The notes: generated by a model not told the origin, from the sequence alone. Shown: positions 34,939-45,048, numbered from the stretch's first letter. The stretch is DNA of 64,000 nt from Microbacterium oleivorans (GCF_001691565.1 NZ_MAYO01000003.1:186001-250000); one strand, 5' to 3'. Numbers and translations: made by a program.

Positions 34939-36081
34939 TCAGGGCGCGACTTCTCCGGCCCGGCGGCGGGCTCGTGCCGCAACAGCTCGGTGGACGCGTC
35001 GCGCCGCCTTATGCATTCTAGCTTCGACTCCCTCGTAGAACCCCCAGGCCACGAGCAGGCTGATCGGGATGCCGAGGAGGCCGACCAGCGCCCACGCCTC
35101 GGAACCGAAGGCGAAGGCGAGAGTGGCCAGGACGGGGACGTGTACGAGGTAGAGGCTGAACGAGATCTTGCCGAGCCACTGGATCGGCCGTGTCTCGAAC
35201 AGTCGGATGGCCGGCCCCCACGCGAGCGCGACGAGCACGACGCCGGCAGCACCCGGCGCGGCGAACGCCCACAGCACCTGGCTCAGATCCGTGCCGCTCG
35301 GGACGATCGGCCGCGCGAGCCAGCTGCCGATGAGCATGAGGATGCTCACGAGCGTGAACAGCGGCATGAACCACCGGGGTCGTGGACGTTCGACCCACGC
35401 CAGCAGGTCCGGCATCCGCGCCGCCATGATCGTGCCGATCACGAAGACGGGGAAGTAGAGCAGTTCGCTCTGCTCGAACAGACGCCCCGCCACGCTCAAC
35501 GCGCAGCAGACGATGACCGCGGTCAGCGCGTACCGCCTCGCGAGCAGGGCGAGCGCTGTCGCAAGCGGGAGGACGATGGAGTAGAGGAGTTCCCAATGCA
35601 GCGACCAGAGAGGGTTGTTGAGCGAGTACTGACGCGGGACGAGGGATGCCTGCGCGAGGAAGGACTGCCACGTCACACTCTCGGCGTGCGTCTCGGCCAT
35701 CCACGAGCCGGCGGGCATGGTCGAGCGATCGCGCGGAACCAGGAAGATCAGCAGGGCGCTGAGCCCCAGCGACGCGATCACGGGACCGTACAGTCGGACG
35801 ACACGCGCGGAGAGGAAACCCATCCACGAGAAGTTCTCGCGGAACACGGGGAGAACCACGACGAGACCGGAGAGGACGAAGAAGACCAGGACGGCTTCGT
35901 TACCTGCCGTCAGGAGTTTGACCGGCGACTCCGAGATCACCGCCCAGCTCACGGTGCCTTCGAGTAGCGGACGCGCGATGAGCAGCCAGTGGTGCAGGAG
36001 AACGACGAGAGCCGCGACTCCACGGAGACCGTCGAGGCTCTGGATGCGGCCGGGCGGGTGCGTCGGGGGAGTCGTTACCAC
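34939..36081 (-). CDS. OafA/YrhL-type membrane acyltransferase (acyltransferase 3)
   Basis: This 380-residue protein has about ten transmembrane helices and the acyltransferase-3 signatures: IQSLDGLRGVAALVVLLHHW near the N-terminus and NPLWSLHWELLYSI in the middle. It should O-acetylate a surface glycan or wall polymer, in keeping with the downstream transferases. The C-terminus is Arg/Ala-rich. The GTG at 36081 follows TAGCGT by 6 nt on the minus strand. Confidence 0.85.
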   Translation of the reverse strand: MVTTPPTHPPGRIQSLDGLRGVAALVVLLHHWLLIARPLLEGTVSWAVISESPVKLLTAGNEAVLVFFVLSGLVVVLPVFRENFSWMGFLSARVVRLYGPVIASLGLSALLIFLVPRDRSTMPAGSWMAETHAESVTWQSFLAQASLVPRQYSLNNPLWSLHWELLYSIVLPLATALALLARRYALTAVIVCCALSVAGRLFEQSELLYFPVFVIGTIMAARMPDLLAWVERPRPRWFMPLFTLVSILMLIGSWLARPIVPSGTDLSQVLWAFAAPGAAGVVLVALAWGPAIRLFETRPIQWLGKISFSLYLVHVPVLATLAFAFGSEAWALVGLLGIPISLLVAWGFYEGVEARMHKAARRVHRAVAARARRRAGEVAP

Positions 36082-36087
36082 TCGTCA

Positions 36088-36093
36088 ACGCTA
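36088..36093 (-). promoter_or_regulatory. -10 hexamer TAGCGT for the acyltransferase gene
   Basis: On the minus strand the hexamer ends 6 nt before the GTG at 36081, giving a leaderless start for the acyltransferase-fusion-GT2 unit. Confidence 0.45.
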
Positions 36094-36159
36094 ATCATTG
36101 CGGCGCGGCGGACCGAACCACTTGCGCGCGCACCGTGGGGTGTGCAGACCGTCGAGGCG

Positions 36160-36384
36160 TCAGGTCCACGCGCCCGTCGCGGCGATGATTCCGGCGAGGA
36201 TGGAGACGGCCGCGAGGACGAGGGCAACGGCGATCAGCACCGTGTGGACGACGAGGAAGCGCGTGGCGCGACCTTCCTCGTCGCGTGCGCGCGCGTCGCG
36301 GGCGACGCGCCGATAGAAGGCAGGCCAGACGAGCGCGTTGAAGACGCCGTTGAGGATGAGCAGAGTGACGAGAACCGGGACCAC
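36160..36384 (-). CDS. SCO4848-family small membrane protein
   Basis: This 74-residue protein has two transmembrane helices (about 2-21 and 45-70) separated by an Arg/Asp-rich loop containing WPAFYRRVARDARA, matching the SCO4848 family. Function is unknown. The GTG at 36384 lies 6 nt after TAGCGT. It sits between the acyltransferase and an EcsC-like gene on the same strand. Confidence 0.7.
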   Translation of the reverse strand: MVPVLVTLLILNGVFNALVWPAFYRRVARDARARDEEGRATRFLVVHTVLIAVALVLAAVSILAGIIAATGAWT

Positions 36385-36390
36385 CCGGCC

Positions 36391-36396
36391 ACGCTA
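36391..36396 (-). promoter_or_regulatory. -10 hexamer TAGCGT for the SCO4848-family gene
   Basis: On the minus strand the hexamer ends 6 nt before the GTG at 36384. It overlaps the last codons of the EcsC-like gene. Confidence 0.4.
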
Positions 36397-37239
36397 CCCC
36401 GTGACGTGAGGACCGGGCCCGGAACGACGGCGCCGCCGCGCGCGCAGGCTCAGGCGCTCTCGCGGGCTCGGCCCGGCGGCCAGCTCTGCGGGAAACGCGG
36501 GCGGGACGGGCCCGAAGGCTTTGCGGGCGCCCACGACAACGCGACGCCCCAGGATGTGGTTGCCGCTTCCGCCGACGACGGCACCGACACCGAACGGGAG
36601 GGCGCGACCGACCACCGAAACGCCACCCTGCACGGTGAACCGGCGGAGGAACGCGGATTTGAGCCGGTCGAGAAGGGGACCCACCATGGCCCGGGGAAGC
36701 GACGTGGTGACCAGCTCTCCCCAATAGGCCTGGCGGGGTTTCCCGGAGCCGCTGACCTGCCCGGCGAACTGGCTGACGAGCTCCACGCCCTCGCGTCCCA
36801 CCATCAGGGTCAGAACGAGGGCTCGGGCGCGGTCGGGATCGGACAGTCGGACGCCGTGCACCTCCGCGAGGGACTGGGCGAACAGGGCGGTCGCCTCCAG
36901 GAAACCCACCGTCTCCGCACCGGCCAGCGCGAGGGTCACCGCGGTTCCGACGCCGGGCACGACCGCCGTGGCTCCCACCGCGGCGCCGCCAGTCGTCACC
37001 GTGGCGAGGTAGCGCCGTTCGAGGATCCGGCAGACATCAGCGGGAGTTGCGTCCGGATGGCGTGAGCGGATGGCGCGGAGGTGCGCGATGACCGCAGGCC
37101 GCTGTGTCGCGAGGACGCGATCGAGCACGCGGATGAGCCACGGGTGCTCCGGCGACCCCACCGGAGGCAGGCCGCCCGCCCACGCCGCATCATCCGGCAG
37201 AGAGTGGATACGGGGGACGTCGTTCGTCGCGGGGGTCAC
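36394..37239 (-). CDS. EcsC-like conserved hypothetical protein
   Basis: This 281-residue protein has an Ala/Gly/Val-rich amphipathic centre (TTGGAAVGATAVVPGVGTA, then a second Gly-rich stretch GVGAVVGGSGNHILG) resembling the EcsC family. The C-terminus is strongly basic. Function is unknown; membrane association is likely. The GTG at 37239 is the first in-frame start after the cytidylyltransferase gene, 28 bp away, so the two may be co-transcribed. Confidence 0.55.
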   Translation of the reverse strand: MTPATNDVPRIHSLPDDAAWAGGLPPVGSPEHPWLIRVLDRVLATQRPAVIAHLRAIRSRHPDATPADVCRILERRYLATVTTGGAAVGATAVVPGVGTAVTLALAGAETVGFLEATALFAQSLAEVHGVRLSDPDRARALVLTLMVGREGVELVSQFAGQVSGSGKPRQAYWGELVTTSLPRAMVGPLLDRLKSAFLRRFTVQGGVSVVGRALPFGVGAVVGGSGNHILGRRVVVGARKAFGPVPPAFPAELAAGPSPRERLSLRARRRRRSGPGPHVTG

Positions 37240-37267
37240 GGCGCGCCCGAAGGCGCCGTGTCGATCC

Positions 37268-37957
37268 TCAGACGTAGAAGTTCGCCCGGTCGAGGTCTTC
37301 CGCGAAATCCACCTCGACGGCGTAGAGGTCTGAGATGTCGAGGGGTTGCAGCTTCAGCCCGTTTTCGGCGACGGCGAGCTCGAGCCCGCGCTCGAAGTAA
37401 TCCTGATTGTCGACTCGGTTGAGCTGCGCGATGAGGGCCGGCTTGTCTGCGCGGGAGATGTAGTTGATGCCTACGGCCTCGCCGAGCCCGCCGGCGACCG
37501 TCTTGGACAGCTCAGCGATGTTGCCGTGTGCGTCGACGGTGTACTTGACCTCTTCGTCGCTGACCTTCGACGTGTTCACCGTGACGAAGGACTGGTCCGC
37601 TTCGATGAGGGCGAGAGCGCGACCGAGCAGACGAGGGTCGAAGACGACGTCGCCGTTCATCCACAGGACACCCGACTTGCCGGTCGCCTTGAGGGCGCGA
37701 AGAAGGCTCTTCGAGGTGTTCGTCTGGTCGTAGCGGTCGTTGTAGACGTAATCCGCGTCGGGGAACGCCTCGACGATCGTCTCGGCGCGGTAGCCGACGA
37801 CCGTGGTGATGGACGCGCTCGGCCCGAAGGCGGCGTGAATGTTGTCATGCTGCTGGCCCATGATGCTGCGGCCGTCGCTCAGCTGTGTCAGCGGCTTGGG
37901 CAGACTGCGGCCGAGCCGCGAGCCCATACCGGCTGCGAGGATGACGATCTTGGTCAC
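37268..37957 (-). CDS. LicC-like nucleotidyltransferase (CTP:phospho-alcohol cytidylyltransferase family)
   Basis: This 229-residue protein has the sugar-nucleotidyltransferase signature ILAAGMGSRLGRSLPKPL with K21, then WMNGDVVF and NYISRAD. Fold and length match LicC/phosphocholine cytidylyltransferase-type enzymes that activate a phospho-alcohol with CTP. Near the glycerophosphotransferase genes it could supply a CDP-linked donor; the substrate is not determined. The GTG at 37957 has AGGAG about 7 nt upstream and is preferred to the start at 37993. A promoter-like TTGTCA-N17-TTAGCT lies upstream. Confidence 0.72.
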   Translation of the reverse strand: MTKIVILAAGMGSRLGRSLPKPLTQLSDGRSIMGQQHDNIHAAFGPSASITTVVGYRAETIVEAFPDADYVYNDRYDQTNTSKSLLRALKATGKSGVLWMNGDVVFDPRLLGRALALIEADQSFVTVNTSKVSDEEVKYTVDAHGNIAELSKTVAGGLGEAVGINYISRADKPALIAQLNRVDNQDYFERGLELAVAENGLKLQPLDISDLYAVEVDFAEDLDRANFYV

Positions 37958-38016
37958 GGGGTGCTCCTGACGATGTGGTCTCTGTCCGTGCATCGGAAAG
38001 ACACATCCTTGTGCCA

Positions 38017-38044
38017 GCTAAATGGTAGCGGGGGTGCCTGACAA
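38017..38044 (-). promoter_or_regulatory. candidate promoter for the cytidylyltransferase gene
   Basis: On the minus strand TTGTCA (38039-38044) and TTAGCT (38017-38022) are separated by 17 nt, giving a ~50-nt leader with a ribosome site. Confidence 0.45.
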
Positions 38045-38100
38045 TGACCCGTATCCGTGTATGGCGTTGCGCATTCGTGACCACCGGTGCTGCCGTACGG

Positions 38101-38135
38101 CGTCTCAGGAGACGGCGAGCACCCCTTGGTAGGTT
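38101..38135 (+). promoter_or_regulatory. promoter with palindrome before the ABC transporter genes
   Basis: TAGGTT (38130-38135) ends 6 nt before the GTG at 38142, a leaderless arrangement. CGTCTCAGGAGACG (38101-38114) is a 14-bp palindrome over the expected -35 position and could be an operator. Confidence 0.4.
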
Positions 38136-38141
38136 TGACGA

Positions 38142-39650
38142 GTGACGCCTCCGAAGACACGACAGCCCCGCGGTAAGGCACGAGTGTCCGGCACCGGCAC
38201 CGCTGTCCCCCCGCCGCCCCCACTGCCTGCCGATGTCGCCGCGACACGCGCCGAAGACGGTTCTGCCGGCGAGACGATGACCATTCCGGCGCTTCCGCCG
38301 AAGCCCGATCTGCCGGCATCCGTCGCCGCCGCACGCTTCGAAGATGCGGTGAGCGAACCCGGTGGCGGAGCGGAGGTCGCCGCTGAACCGGACGTCGACC
38401 CGGAACACGAACGTCAGCCGCAACCCGAGCCCGCAGCCGTGGCTGAGCCGGACCTGGAGTCCGAGCCGGAAGTCATGGTCGATGTGCAGCCCGACGTCGA
38501 CCAAGAGACCGAGCGCAAGATCGGCTCGGAGTCGGCCCCGGAGCCGGAGCCGGAGATCGAGCCGGAGCCCGAACTGACGGTCGAGCCAGCCGTCGAGCCG
38601 GCGCTGAAGCCCGAACCGACGGTCGAGCCGGAGCACCAGCCTGAGATCGTCCCGGAGCGCGAGGTCGAGCCGGGCCCCGAGGTCACGCCAGAGCCCGAGC
38701 CGGCGCCCGAGATCGAGCCCGAACCGGAGCCGGCGCCCGAGCCCGAGCCCGAGCCTGACCTGGGGCTGGAGCCCGACCTGGCGCTGGAGCCCGACCCGGG
38801 GCTGGAGCCTGAACCCGAGCCGGAGGGACCCGCGCCCGCCACCGCTGTTCTGCCGACGACCGACCGGATCGAGCCGACCGAAGGCGGCACCGCGTTCGCC
38901 CTCCGGATGTCGCACGTGTCGAAGGCCTTCGGTCGCACTCTCGCTGTGGACGCCGTGGACCTCGAGATCCCGGCCGGAACCTTCTACGGCATCGTCGGAC
39001 CCAACGGTGCCGGGAAGACCACGACGCTGTCGATGATCGCGGGTCTCCTGCGCCCCGACTCAGGCACCATCCAGGTCGGCGGCGTCGACCTCCGCCGCGA
39101 TCCCCGCGGTGCGAAGGCGCTCATGGGGGTCCTCCCGGATCGCCTGCGCACCTTCGATCGACTCACCGGTCGACAGCTCCTCCACTACTACGGCGTCCTG
39201 CGCGGGCTCCGGCCGGCGGTCGTCACGGAGCGCACGCAGGACCTCGCTCGCGCGTTCGACCTGACCGCTGCACTTGCGCGTCCGGTGTCCGACTACTCCG
39301 CGGGCATGACCAAGAAGATCATGCTGGCCGGCGCCATGATCCACGCCCCGAGGCTGCTCGTCCTCGACGAGCCGTTCGAAGCGGTGGATCCGGTCTCGAG
39401 CGCCGTCATCCTCGACATCTTGTCGGCGTACGTCGCGCGAGGCGGCACCGTCGTCCTCTCGAGTCACGGCATGGAGCTCGTCGAGCGGGTGTGCGACGGC
39501 GTCGCGGTCATCGTCGCGGGCCAGGTGCTCGCGCAGGGCACGGTCGACGAGGTCCGTGGCGACAAGACCCTCGCGGAACGTTTCGTCCAGCTCTCCGGCG
39601 GACTCAGCGATGTGGAAGGCCTCGAGTGGTTGCACACGTACTCCGACTGA
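38142..39650 (+). CDS. ABC transporter ATP-binding protein with long Glu/Pro-rich N-terminus
   Basis: This 502-residue protein starts with ~248 residues of disordered sequence. Residues ~80-240 are built from EPEP-type units coded by alternating GAG and CCG/CCC codons. The ATPase domain begins near residue 250: Walker [11 protein letters not shown] (about 287-296), signature YSAGMTKK in place of LSGGQ, Walker [11 protein letters not shown] and switch HGME. It is shaped like an exporter ATPase of the CcmA/YbhF type. The next gene encodes its membrane partner and overlaps it by 25 bp. The leader has no signal peptide, so it is probably cytoplasmic. Confidence 0.85.
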   Translation: MTPPKTRQPRGKARVSGTGTAVPPPPPLPADVAATRAEDGSAGETMTIPALPPKPDLPASVAAARFEDAVSEPGGGAEVAAEPDVDPEHERQPQPEPAAVAEPDLESEPEVMVDVQPDVDQETERKIGSESAPEPEPEIEPEPELTVEPAVEPALKPEPTVEPEHQPEIVPEREVEPGPEVTPEPEPAPEIEPEPEPAPEPEPEPDLGLEPDLALEPDPGLEPEPEPEGPAPATAVLPTTDRIEPTEGGTAFALRMSHVSKAFGRTLAVDAVDLEIPAGTFYGIVGPNGAGKTTTLSMIAGLLRPDSGTIQVGGVDLRRDPRGAKALMGVLPDRLRTFDRLTGRQLLHYYGVLRGLRPAVVTERTQDLARAFDLTAALARPVSDYSAGMTKKIMLAGAMIHAPRLLVLDEPFEAVDPVSSAVILDILSAYVARGGTVVLSSHGMELVERVCDGVAVIVAGQVLAQGTVDEVRGDKTLAERFVQLSGGLSDVEGLEWLHTYSD

Positions 39651-41179
39651 GGCTCGCCCTCCTCATCGGCGCGGTGAACGCCCGACCCGTCGTCGTGGTG
39701 CGCCGACTGGCGGCGTTCGGCGTCCTCGCGGTGGCTGTCGCGGCCGTGTGCGTCGCCTTCGTCCGGCTCGACCGCGTCCCCGATGAAGAAGCGGCGACGC
39801 TGACCGTCGTGGGAGGCGCGCTGCTGATCGCCGGCTTCCTGCTGATCCCGCTGTTCACCGGGGCCGATGACCCCCTCGACCCGCGTCGCTTCGTCACGAC
39901 GGGTGCCGAGCCGCGGACCATCGCCTGGACGGTTGCGGCGGTGTCGCCGGTCGGGGTTCCCGGCCTGGTCGTGCTCTCGATCGCCGCAGCGATGGCTGTG
40001 GCGGCCACGAGCCACGGGGCCCCGGTCTGGCAGGCTGTCCTCGGAACCGCCCTGATCGTCGCCACAGCGGTGCTCGCGTCGCGGTGCGCCATGGCCGTCT
40101 CGGCGGTCGCCCTCCGAGACCGACGGTCGCCGCAGCTGACCGGGTTGATGGTCACCGCAGCCGGAGTCGTCGTGATCCCGGTCGCCGCTTTCGCGTTCTC
40201 CCTCGAGTGGTCGGGCGGACTTCCGTCCCCGCTGACCGAAGCGGCTCAGGTGCTCGCGATCACTCCCTTCGGCGCGGCGCCCGCGATAGCCGTGCGCACC
40301 GGGGGAAGCCTCATCGCCTCGCTGCTGGTCGCCGGAGGAACGATCGTCGTTCTGGGCGCCATGTGGTACCTGCTGGTCCAGCTGATGATGACTCGAACCG
40401 AGCGCCCGGTCCCGGTCCGCGAGCGTCGCGGCCTCGGGTGGTTCGCGGTCATGCCCGGGCTGCCGGGGGGAGCGATCGCGGCGCGGAGCATCGTCTACTG
40501 GTTCGGCGATGCCCGCTACCTCGCGAACGTCATCGTCGTGCCGATCGCCTCCATCCTCATCGTGACGCCGTTGCTCGTCGTGGGTGTCCCGCTGCAGACC
40601 GTGGCGCTCATTCCACCGCCGATCCTCGCCCTCTTCCTCGGCTGGCTGGTGCACAACGATCTGGCTTACGACTCGACAGGCGTGTGGCTGCACATCTCCG
40701 CGGGGGTTCGCGGTCTCGCAGACCGGATCGGCCGGCTCGTACCCATCCTCATGATCGGCATCCCGCTGCTGGCGCTCCTGATCACCGGCTCGGTCTGGGT
40801 GCACGGTCGATGGGCGGTTCTGCCCGCCCTCATCGGCGTCTGCGTCTCCCTGTTCGCCGCGGGCCTCGGCCTCGGGTCGATCTCCTCAGTCGCGTCGCCC
40901 TACGCCGTTTCCCGCCCGGGCGAGGGACCATTCGAGCAGCCCCAACGCACGGGCGGGGGCATGACGCAGGCCCTCGTGCTGTTCGGTGCCATCCTGCTGT
41001 CCGCACCGGCGCTCTGGTGGGGGTGGCTCTGCCTCAACGGGGACGAGGGTGCCGCGTGGTCGTCGTTCTGGTCCGGCATCGGGGTCGGTCTCGGCGTGAT
41101 GATCGTCGGCGTGGCCGTCGGTGGAGCACTCTTCGAGCGCCGAACCGGACGCATCATGGAGTTCGCAGAAACCCTCTGA
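39626..41179 (+). CDS. ABC transporter permease, multi-pass membrane protein
   Basis: This 517-residue protein has about 12 hydrophobic helices and no recognisable soluble domain. It lies directly after, and overlaps, the ATPase gene, so it is taken as the transporter's membrane component; the substrate is unknown. The GTG at 39626 gives [21 protein letters not shown] and has GGAAGG about 6 nt upstream. A later GTG at 39674 is an alternative. Confidence 0.7.
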   Translation: MVAHVLRLRLALLIGAVNARPVVVVRRLAAFGVLAVAVAAVCVAFVRLDRVPDEEAATLTVVGGALLIAGFLLIPLFTGADDPLDPRRFVTTGAEPRTIAWTVAAVSPVGVPGLVVLSIAAAMAVAATSHGAPVWQAVLGTALIVATAVLASRCAMAVSAVALRDRRSPQLTGLMVTAAGVVVIPVAAFAFSLEWSGGLPSPLTEAAQVLAITPFGAAPAIAVRTGGSLIASLLVAGGTIVVLGAMWYLLVQLMMTRTERPVPVRERRGLGWFAVMPGLPGGAIAARSIVYWFGDARYLANVIVVPIASILIVTPLLVVGVPLQTVALIPPPILALFLGWLVHNDLAYDSTGVWLHISAGVRGLADRIGRLVPILMIGIPLLALLITGSVWVHGRWAVLPALIGVCVSLFAAGLGLGSISSVASPYAVSRPGEGPFEQPQRTGGGMTQALVLFGAILLSAPALWWGWLCLNGDEGAAWSSFWSGIGVGLGVMIVGVAVGGALFERRTGRIMEFAETL

Positions 41180-41207
41180 CAGCCGGCCACGAAGCTCTCG
41201 GCCCCAG

Positions 41208-41213
41208 TACACT
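41208..41213 (+). promoter_or_regulatory. -10 hexamer TACACT for the DUF3039 gene
   Basis: The hexamer ends 7 nt before the ATG at 41221. CGGGGGA in between is a weak ribosome site at best. Confidence 0.4.
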
Positions 41214-41220
41214 CGGGGGA

Positions 41221-41487
41221 ATGAGCACGCCGATCGACAGCCCTGATCAGGGCGGCCTCGCCACACTCGACCGCGAACTCGAAGAGCTCATCCGCGAGGA
41301 GTCCATCGAGCCTGGCGACCATGAGCGGTTCTCGCACTACGTCAAGAAGGACAAGATCCTCGAGTCGGCCATCACCGGCAAGCCGGTGCGCGCGCTGTGC
41401 GGCAAGAAGTGGACCCCCGGTCGGGATCCCGAGAAGTTCCCGGTCTGCCCGACATGCAAGGAGATCTACGCCTCGCTCACCTCGTAG
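41221..41487 (+). CDS. DUF3039 family protein, possible zinc-binding
   Basis: This 88-residue protein has DRELEELIREE, FSHYVKKDKILESAITGKPVRALCGKKW and CPTCKEIY. H39, C60, C76 and C79 could bind zinc. The family is conserved in Actinobacteria without known function. The last 22 bp overlap the convergent pncB gene. The ATG at 41221 follows TACACT by 7 nt. Confidence 0.85.
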   Translation: MSTPIDSPDQGGLATLDRELEELIREESIEPGDHERFSHYVKKDKILESAITGKPVRALCGKKWTPGRDPEKFPVCPTCKEIYASLTS

Positions 41488-42794
41488 ACGGTCGGCAGCG
41501 CGGGATCGGCGCGGCTGAGCGCCAGCGCCGCGACCGGCAGCTCCTCGCGGACCCGAAGGTGGTGCGCGCGGGCGGCGGCGACACCCTCGGGACCGAGGTG
41601 AGCGGCATCCGTCTCGCCGTGGTCGACGAGCACGGTCTGCAGTGGACGCGCGTCGGGATGAGCGGACGGGGTGTCGAGCTCCTCGAAACCGTCGGCGACG
41701 GCGATCACCTCCGCGGTTGCGACACCGTCGGCGCGACGCCGGAACGCCGCCTTGCGACCGCCGATGGACGCCTTCGACGTCGAAGCCTTCGCCACCGGAA
41801 CCCAGCCGCCGTCTGAGCCCTGTCGGGCGACGAGCTTGTAGACCATTCCCGCCGTCGGGGTGCCCGATCCGGTGACGACGGAGGTTCCGACTCCGTACGC
41901 ATCGACCGGGGATGCGGCCAGCGCAGCGATCGCGAACTCGTCGAGATCGCTCGTCACAGTGATCCGCGTCTCGGTTGCGCCGAGCTCGTCGAGTTGCTCA
42001 CGGACGGAGGCGGCCACGGTCGGGAGGTCGCCGGAATCGAGCCGGACGCCACCGAGACCGGTACCCGCGACGCGAACGGCCGTCTCCACGCCCTGGCGGA
42101 TGTCGTAGGTGTCGACGAGAAGGGTGGTCCCCGTGCCGAGGGCATCGATCTGGCTGCGGAAGGCGTCCTCCTCGGTGTCGTGCAGGAGGGTCCAGGCGTG
42201 CGCTGCGGTGCCCATGGTGGGGATTCCCCAGGAGCGTCCCGCTTCGAGGTTGCTGGTGGCGGAGAACCCCGCGATGTAGGCGGCGCGGGCCGCCGCGACG
42301 GCGGATCGCTCCGCTGCACGGCGGGATCCCATCTCTGCGAGCGGACGGTCACCGGCGGCGATGCTCATGCGCGCGGCGGCCGTCGCGACGGCCGAGTCGT
42401 GGTTGAGGATGCTGAGGGCCAGAGTCTCGAGGATCACCGCTTCAGCGAAGGTGCCCTCGATCGTCAGGAGGGGGGAGCCCGGGAAGTAGAGCTCGCCCTC
42501 CCGGTAACCGCTGATCGTGCCGCCGAACCGGTAGTCCTCGAGGTAGCGCACCGTCTCATGGCTGACGATGTCGTTGTCGCGCAGGTAGGCGAGTTCGGCC
42601 TCGTTGAAGCGGAAGTCTGCGATCTCCGAGAGGAGCCGTCCGGTTCCGGCCACGACGCCGAAGCGGCGGCCGCCCGGAAGACGCCGTCCGAACAGTTCGA
42701 AGACGCACCGACGATTCGCCGTGCCGTCGCGCAGTGCGGCATCCAGCATCGTGAGTTCGTAGCGGTCGGTCAGCAATGCCGTGGACGTGGCCAT
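41466..42794 (-). CDS. pncB: nicotinate phosphoribosyltransferase
   Basis: This 442-residue enzyme makes nicotinate mononucleotide from nicotinate and PRPP in NAD salvage. Recognisable are [10 protein letters not shown] at the N-terminus, [17 protein letters not shown] and VTSDLDEF in the barrel, and [10 protein letters not shown]. Length is normal. The ATG at 42794 lies 6 nt after TAGAGT. It is divergent from murI, a linkage also seen in other Actinobacteria. Confidence 0.93.
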   Translation of the reverse strand: MATSTALLTDRYELTMLDAALRDGTANRRCVFELFGRRLPGGRRFGVVAGTGRLLSEIADFRFNEAELAYLRDNDIVSHETVRYLEDYRFGGTISGYREGELYFPGSPLLTIEGTFAEAVILETLALSILNHDSAVATAAARMSIAAGDRPLAEMGSRRAAERSAVAAARAAYIAGFSATSNLEAGRSWGIPTMGTAAHAWTLLHDTEEDAFRSQIDALGTGTTLLVDTYDIRQGVETAVRVAGTGLGGVRLDSGDLPTVAASVREQLDELGATETRITVTSDLDEFAIAALAASPVDAYGVGTSVVTGSGTPTAGMVYKLVARQGSDGGWVPVAKASTSKASIGGRKAAFRRRADGVATAEVIAVADGFEELDTPSAHPDARPLQTVLVDHGETDAAHLGPEGVAAARAHHLRVREELPVAALALSRADPALPTVYEVSEA

Positions 42795-42800
42795 CCGGTC

Positions 42801-42806
42801 ACTCTA
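42801..42806 (-). promoter_or_regulatory. -10 hexamer TAGAGT for pncB
   Basis: On the minus strand the hexamer ends 6 nt before the ATG at 42794, with no ribosome site. Confidence 0.5.
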
Positions 42807-42836
42807 TCCACGCGCAGGGGAGGACCGGACCGAGAC

Positions 42837-42842
42837 TAGGCT
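42837..42842 (+). promoter_or_regulatory. -10 hexamer TAGGCT for murI-rph-rdgB
   Basis: The hexamer ends 8 nt before the GTG at 42851. It is 30 bp from the pncB hexamer, so the two divergent promoters are separate. Confidence 0.5.
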
Positions 42843-42850
42843 GGTCGATC

Positions 42851-43678
42851 GTGACGGACGCACCGATCGGGATCTTCGACTCCGGAGTGGGCGGGCTGAC
42901 CGTGGCCCGGGCCGTCTCCCAGCTCCTGCCGCGCGAATCGATCCTCTATATCGGCGACACCGCGCACTCCCCGTATGGACCCAAGCCCATCGCCGACGTC
43001 CGCCGGTACGGACTCGAAGTGCTGGACACGCTCGTGGACCAGGGCGTCAAGATGCTCGTCATCGCGTGCAACACGGCGTCGGCCGCCCTTCTCCGCGATG
43101 CACGCGAGCGCTATGACGTGCCGGTCGTCGAGGTCATCGGCCCGGCCGTCCGCACTGCCATCTCGACCACGCGCAACGGCCGCGTCGGCGTCATCGGTAC
43201 CGCCGGCACCATCGGGTCGGGCGTCTACCAGGACATGCTCGGTGTCAACGAACGCCTGAGCGTCTTCGCGCAGGCGTGCCCGCGCTTCGTCGACTTCGTC
43301 GAAGCGGGCGTGACGGACACGACGGACGTCCTCGGCGTCGCCGAGGAGTACCTCGCTCCGCTCCGCCACGCCGGCGTCGACACCGTCGTGCTCGGGTGCA
43401 CGCACTATCCGTTCCTCGAGGGCGCCATCAGCTACGTCATGGGCCCCGATGTGTCGCTCGTGTCCAGCGACACGGAAACGGCGAAAGACGTCTACCGGCA
43501 GCTCGTCTCCCGCGACCTCCTCGCCGGTCCGGACGCGACCCCGACCCACGTCTACGAGGCGACCGGCGATTCCGCCGACGACTTCATCCGACTCGCCGAC
43601 CGGCTGATGGGTCGCGGCGTCAGCGCCGTCCGACTCGTCCAGACCGGTGCCATCGACCTACCGAAGGAGACCCCATGA
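42851..43678 (+). CDS. murI: glutamate racemase
   Basis: This 275-residue enzyme makes D-glutamate for peptidoglycan. It has [12 protein letters not shown] and both catalytic cysteines, C73 in ACNTAS and C183 in GCTHYP. The GTG at 42851 follows TAGGCT by 8 nt. The stop overlaps the rph start as ATGA. The order murI-rph-rdgB is conserved in Actinobacteria. Confidence 0.95.
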   Translation: MTDAPIGIFDSGVGGLTVARAVSQLLPRESILYIGDTAHSPYGPKPIADVRRYGLEVLDTLVDQGVKMLVIACNTASAALLRDARERYDVPVVEVIGPAVRTAISTTRNGRVGVIGTAGTIGSGVYQDMLGVNERLSVFAQACPRFVDFVEAGVTDTTDVLGVAEEYLAPLRHAGVDTVVLGCTHYPFLEGAISYVMGPDVSLVSSDTETAKDVYRQLVSRDLLAGPDATPTHVYEATGDSADDFIRLADRLMGRGVSAVRLVQTGAIDLPKETP

Positions 43679-44418
43679 CCGAGACCACCCGCGCCGACGG
43701 CCGTTCCGTCGACCAGCTGCGCCCCGTCACGATCGAACGCGGGTGGAGCGCCCATGCGGAGGGTTCCGCGCTGATCTCCTTCGGCGGCACGAAGGTCCTG
43801 TGCACGGCATCCTTCACGAACGGCGTCCCCCGGTGGTTGACCGGTAAGGGCAAGGGCTGGGTCACCGCTGAGTACGCGATGCTCCCGCGCGCGACGAACT
43901 CGCGCAACGACCGCGAATCGATCAAGGGCAAGGTCGGCGGGCGCACGCACGAGATCTCGCGGCTGATCGGACGCGCGCTGCGGGCGGTCGTCGACACGAA
44001 GGCCCTCGGCGAGAACACGATCGTCATCGACTGCGACGTCCTTCAGGCCGACGGCGGCACGCGCACCGCCGCCATCACCGGTGCCTACGTCGCCCTGGCG
44101 GATGCGATCGAGTGGGGCCGCGCGAAGGGCTTCGTCGGCAAGAACGCGAAGGCGCTCATCGACTCGGTCGCAGCGGTGTCCGTGGGCATCATCGACGGTG
44201 AGCCGATGCTCGACCTCGCCTACGTCGAAGACGTCCGCGCGGAGACCGACATGAACGTCGTCGTCACCGGTCGCGGCCTGTTCGTCGAGGTCCAGGGAAC
44301 CGCCGAGGGAGCGCCCTTCGACAAGCGCGAGCTCGACGCCCTGCTCGAGCTCGGCGTGAACGGCTGCGGCGACCTCCGCGAGGCGCAGCTCGCCGCGCTG
44401 GCACGGGAGCTCGCGTGA
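43675..44418 (+). CDS. rph: ribonuclease PH
   Basis: This 247-residue phosphorolytic exoribonuclease trims tRNA 3' ends. Typical segments are [45 protein letters not shown] and [19 protein letters not shown]. The ATG at 43675 overlaps the murI stop and has GAAGGAG upstream. The stop overlaps the rdgB start (GTGA). Confidence 0.96.
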   Translation: MTETTRADGRSVDQLRPVTIERGWSAHAEGSALISFGGTKVLCTASFTNGVPRWLTGKGKGWVTAEYAMLPRATNSRNDRESIKGKVGGRTHEISRLIGRALRAVVDTKALGENTIVIDCDVLQADGGTRTAAITGAYVALADAIEWGRAKGFVGKNAKALIDSVAAVSVGIIDGEPMLDLAYVEDVRAETDMNVVVTGRGLFVEVQGTAEGAPFDKRELDALLELGVNGCGDLREAQLAALARELA

Positions 44419-45008
44419 CGACGCGCCGCATCGTCCTCGCCACGCACAACGCGCACAAGGTCGAGGAGTTCGGAGCGATCGTCGCGGCGACGCGACCCGA
44501 CCTCGAGGTCGTCGGCTATGACGGCCCCGAGCCGGTCGAGGACGGTGTGACGTTCGCGCAGAACGCCCTCATCAAGGCCCGAGCGGCCGCCGCCCACACC
44601 GGACTCCCGGCCATGGCGGACGACTCCGGGATCGCCGTCGATGTTCTGGGTGGGTCGCCCGGAGTCTTCTCCGCGTATTGGGCGGGGCACAAGAAGGACA
44701 GCGGCGCGAACTACGAGCTCCTGCTCGATCAGCTCGCCGACATCGCTGATCCCCACCGCACGGCGCAGTTCGTCTCGACGATCGCGCTCGTCGTCCCCGG
44801 TGACGAAGAGCACGTCGTGACCGGCGTGTGGCCGGGCCGTCTCGCGACCGCACCGACGGGGGAGAACGGGTTCGGCTACGACCCCGTGTTCCTGCCGGAC
44901 GACGCAGAGGGTAGTTCTGCGGCGGAGTTGACGCCCGCCCAGAAGAACGCGTCGTCGCACCGCGCGCGGGCCTTCGAAGCTCTCGTGCCTCTGCTCGCCT
45001 CCCTCTGA
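44415..45008 (+). CDS. rdgB: XTP/dITP diphosphatase (RdgB/HAM1 family)
   Basis: This 197-residue house-cleaning nucleotidase removes dITP and XTP. Signatures are [13 protein letters not shown] at the N-terminus, [34 protein letters not shown] and [11 protein letters not shown]. The GTG overlaps the rph stop as GTGA, making murI-rph-rdgB a fully coupled operon. Confidence 0.95.
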   Translation: MTTRRIVLATHNAHKVEEFGAIVAATRPDLEVVGYDGPEPVEDGVTFAQNALIKARAAAAHTGLPAMADDSGIAVDVLGGSPGVFSAYWAGHKKDSGANYELLLDQLADIADPHRTAQFVSTIALVVPGDEEHVVTGVWPGRLATAPTGENGFGYDPVFLPDDAEGSSAAELTPAQKNASSHRARAFEALVPLLASL

Positions 45009-45048
45009 CGCGGCGCGGGCTCTCCTGCTGAGGCTGAGAATCGGACTC

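Noticed and set aside
38500..38840. GAG/CCG repeats as a non-coding tandem array
   Set aside because: The repeats stay in frame with the ABC ATPase, and the leaderless promoter lies upstream of them.
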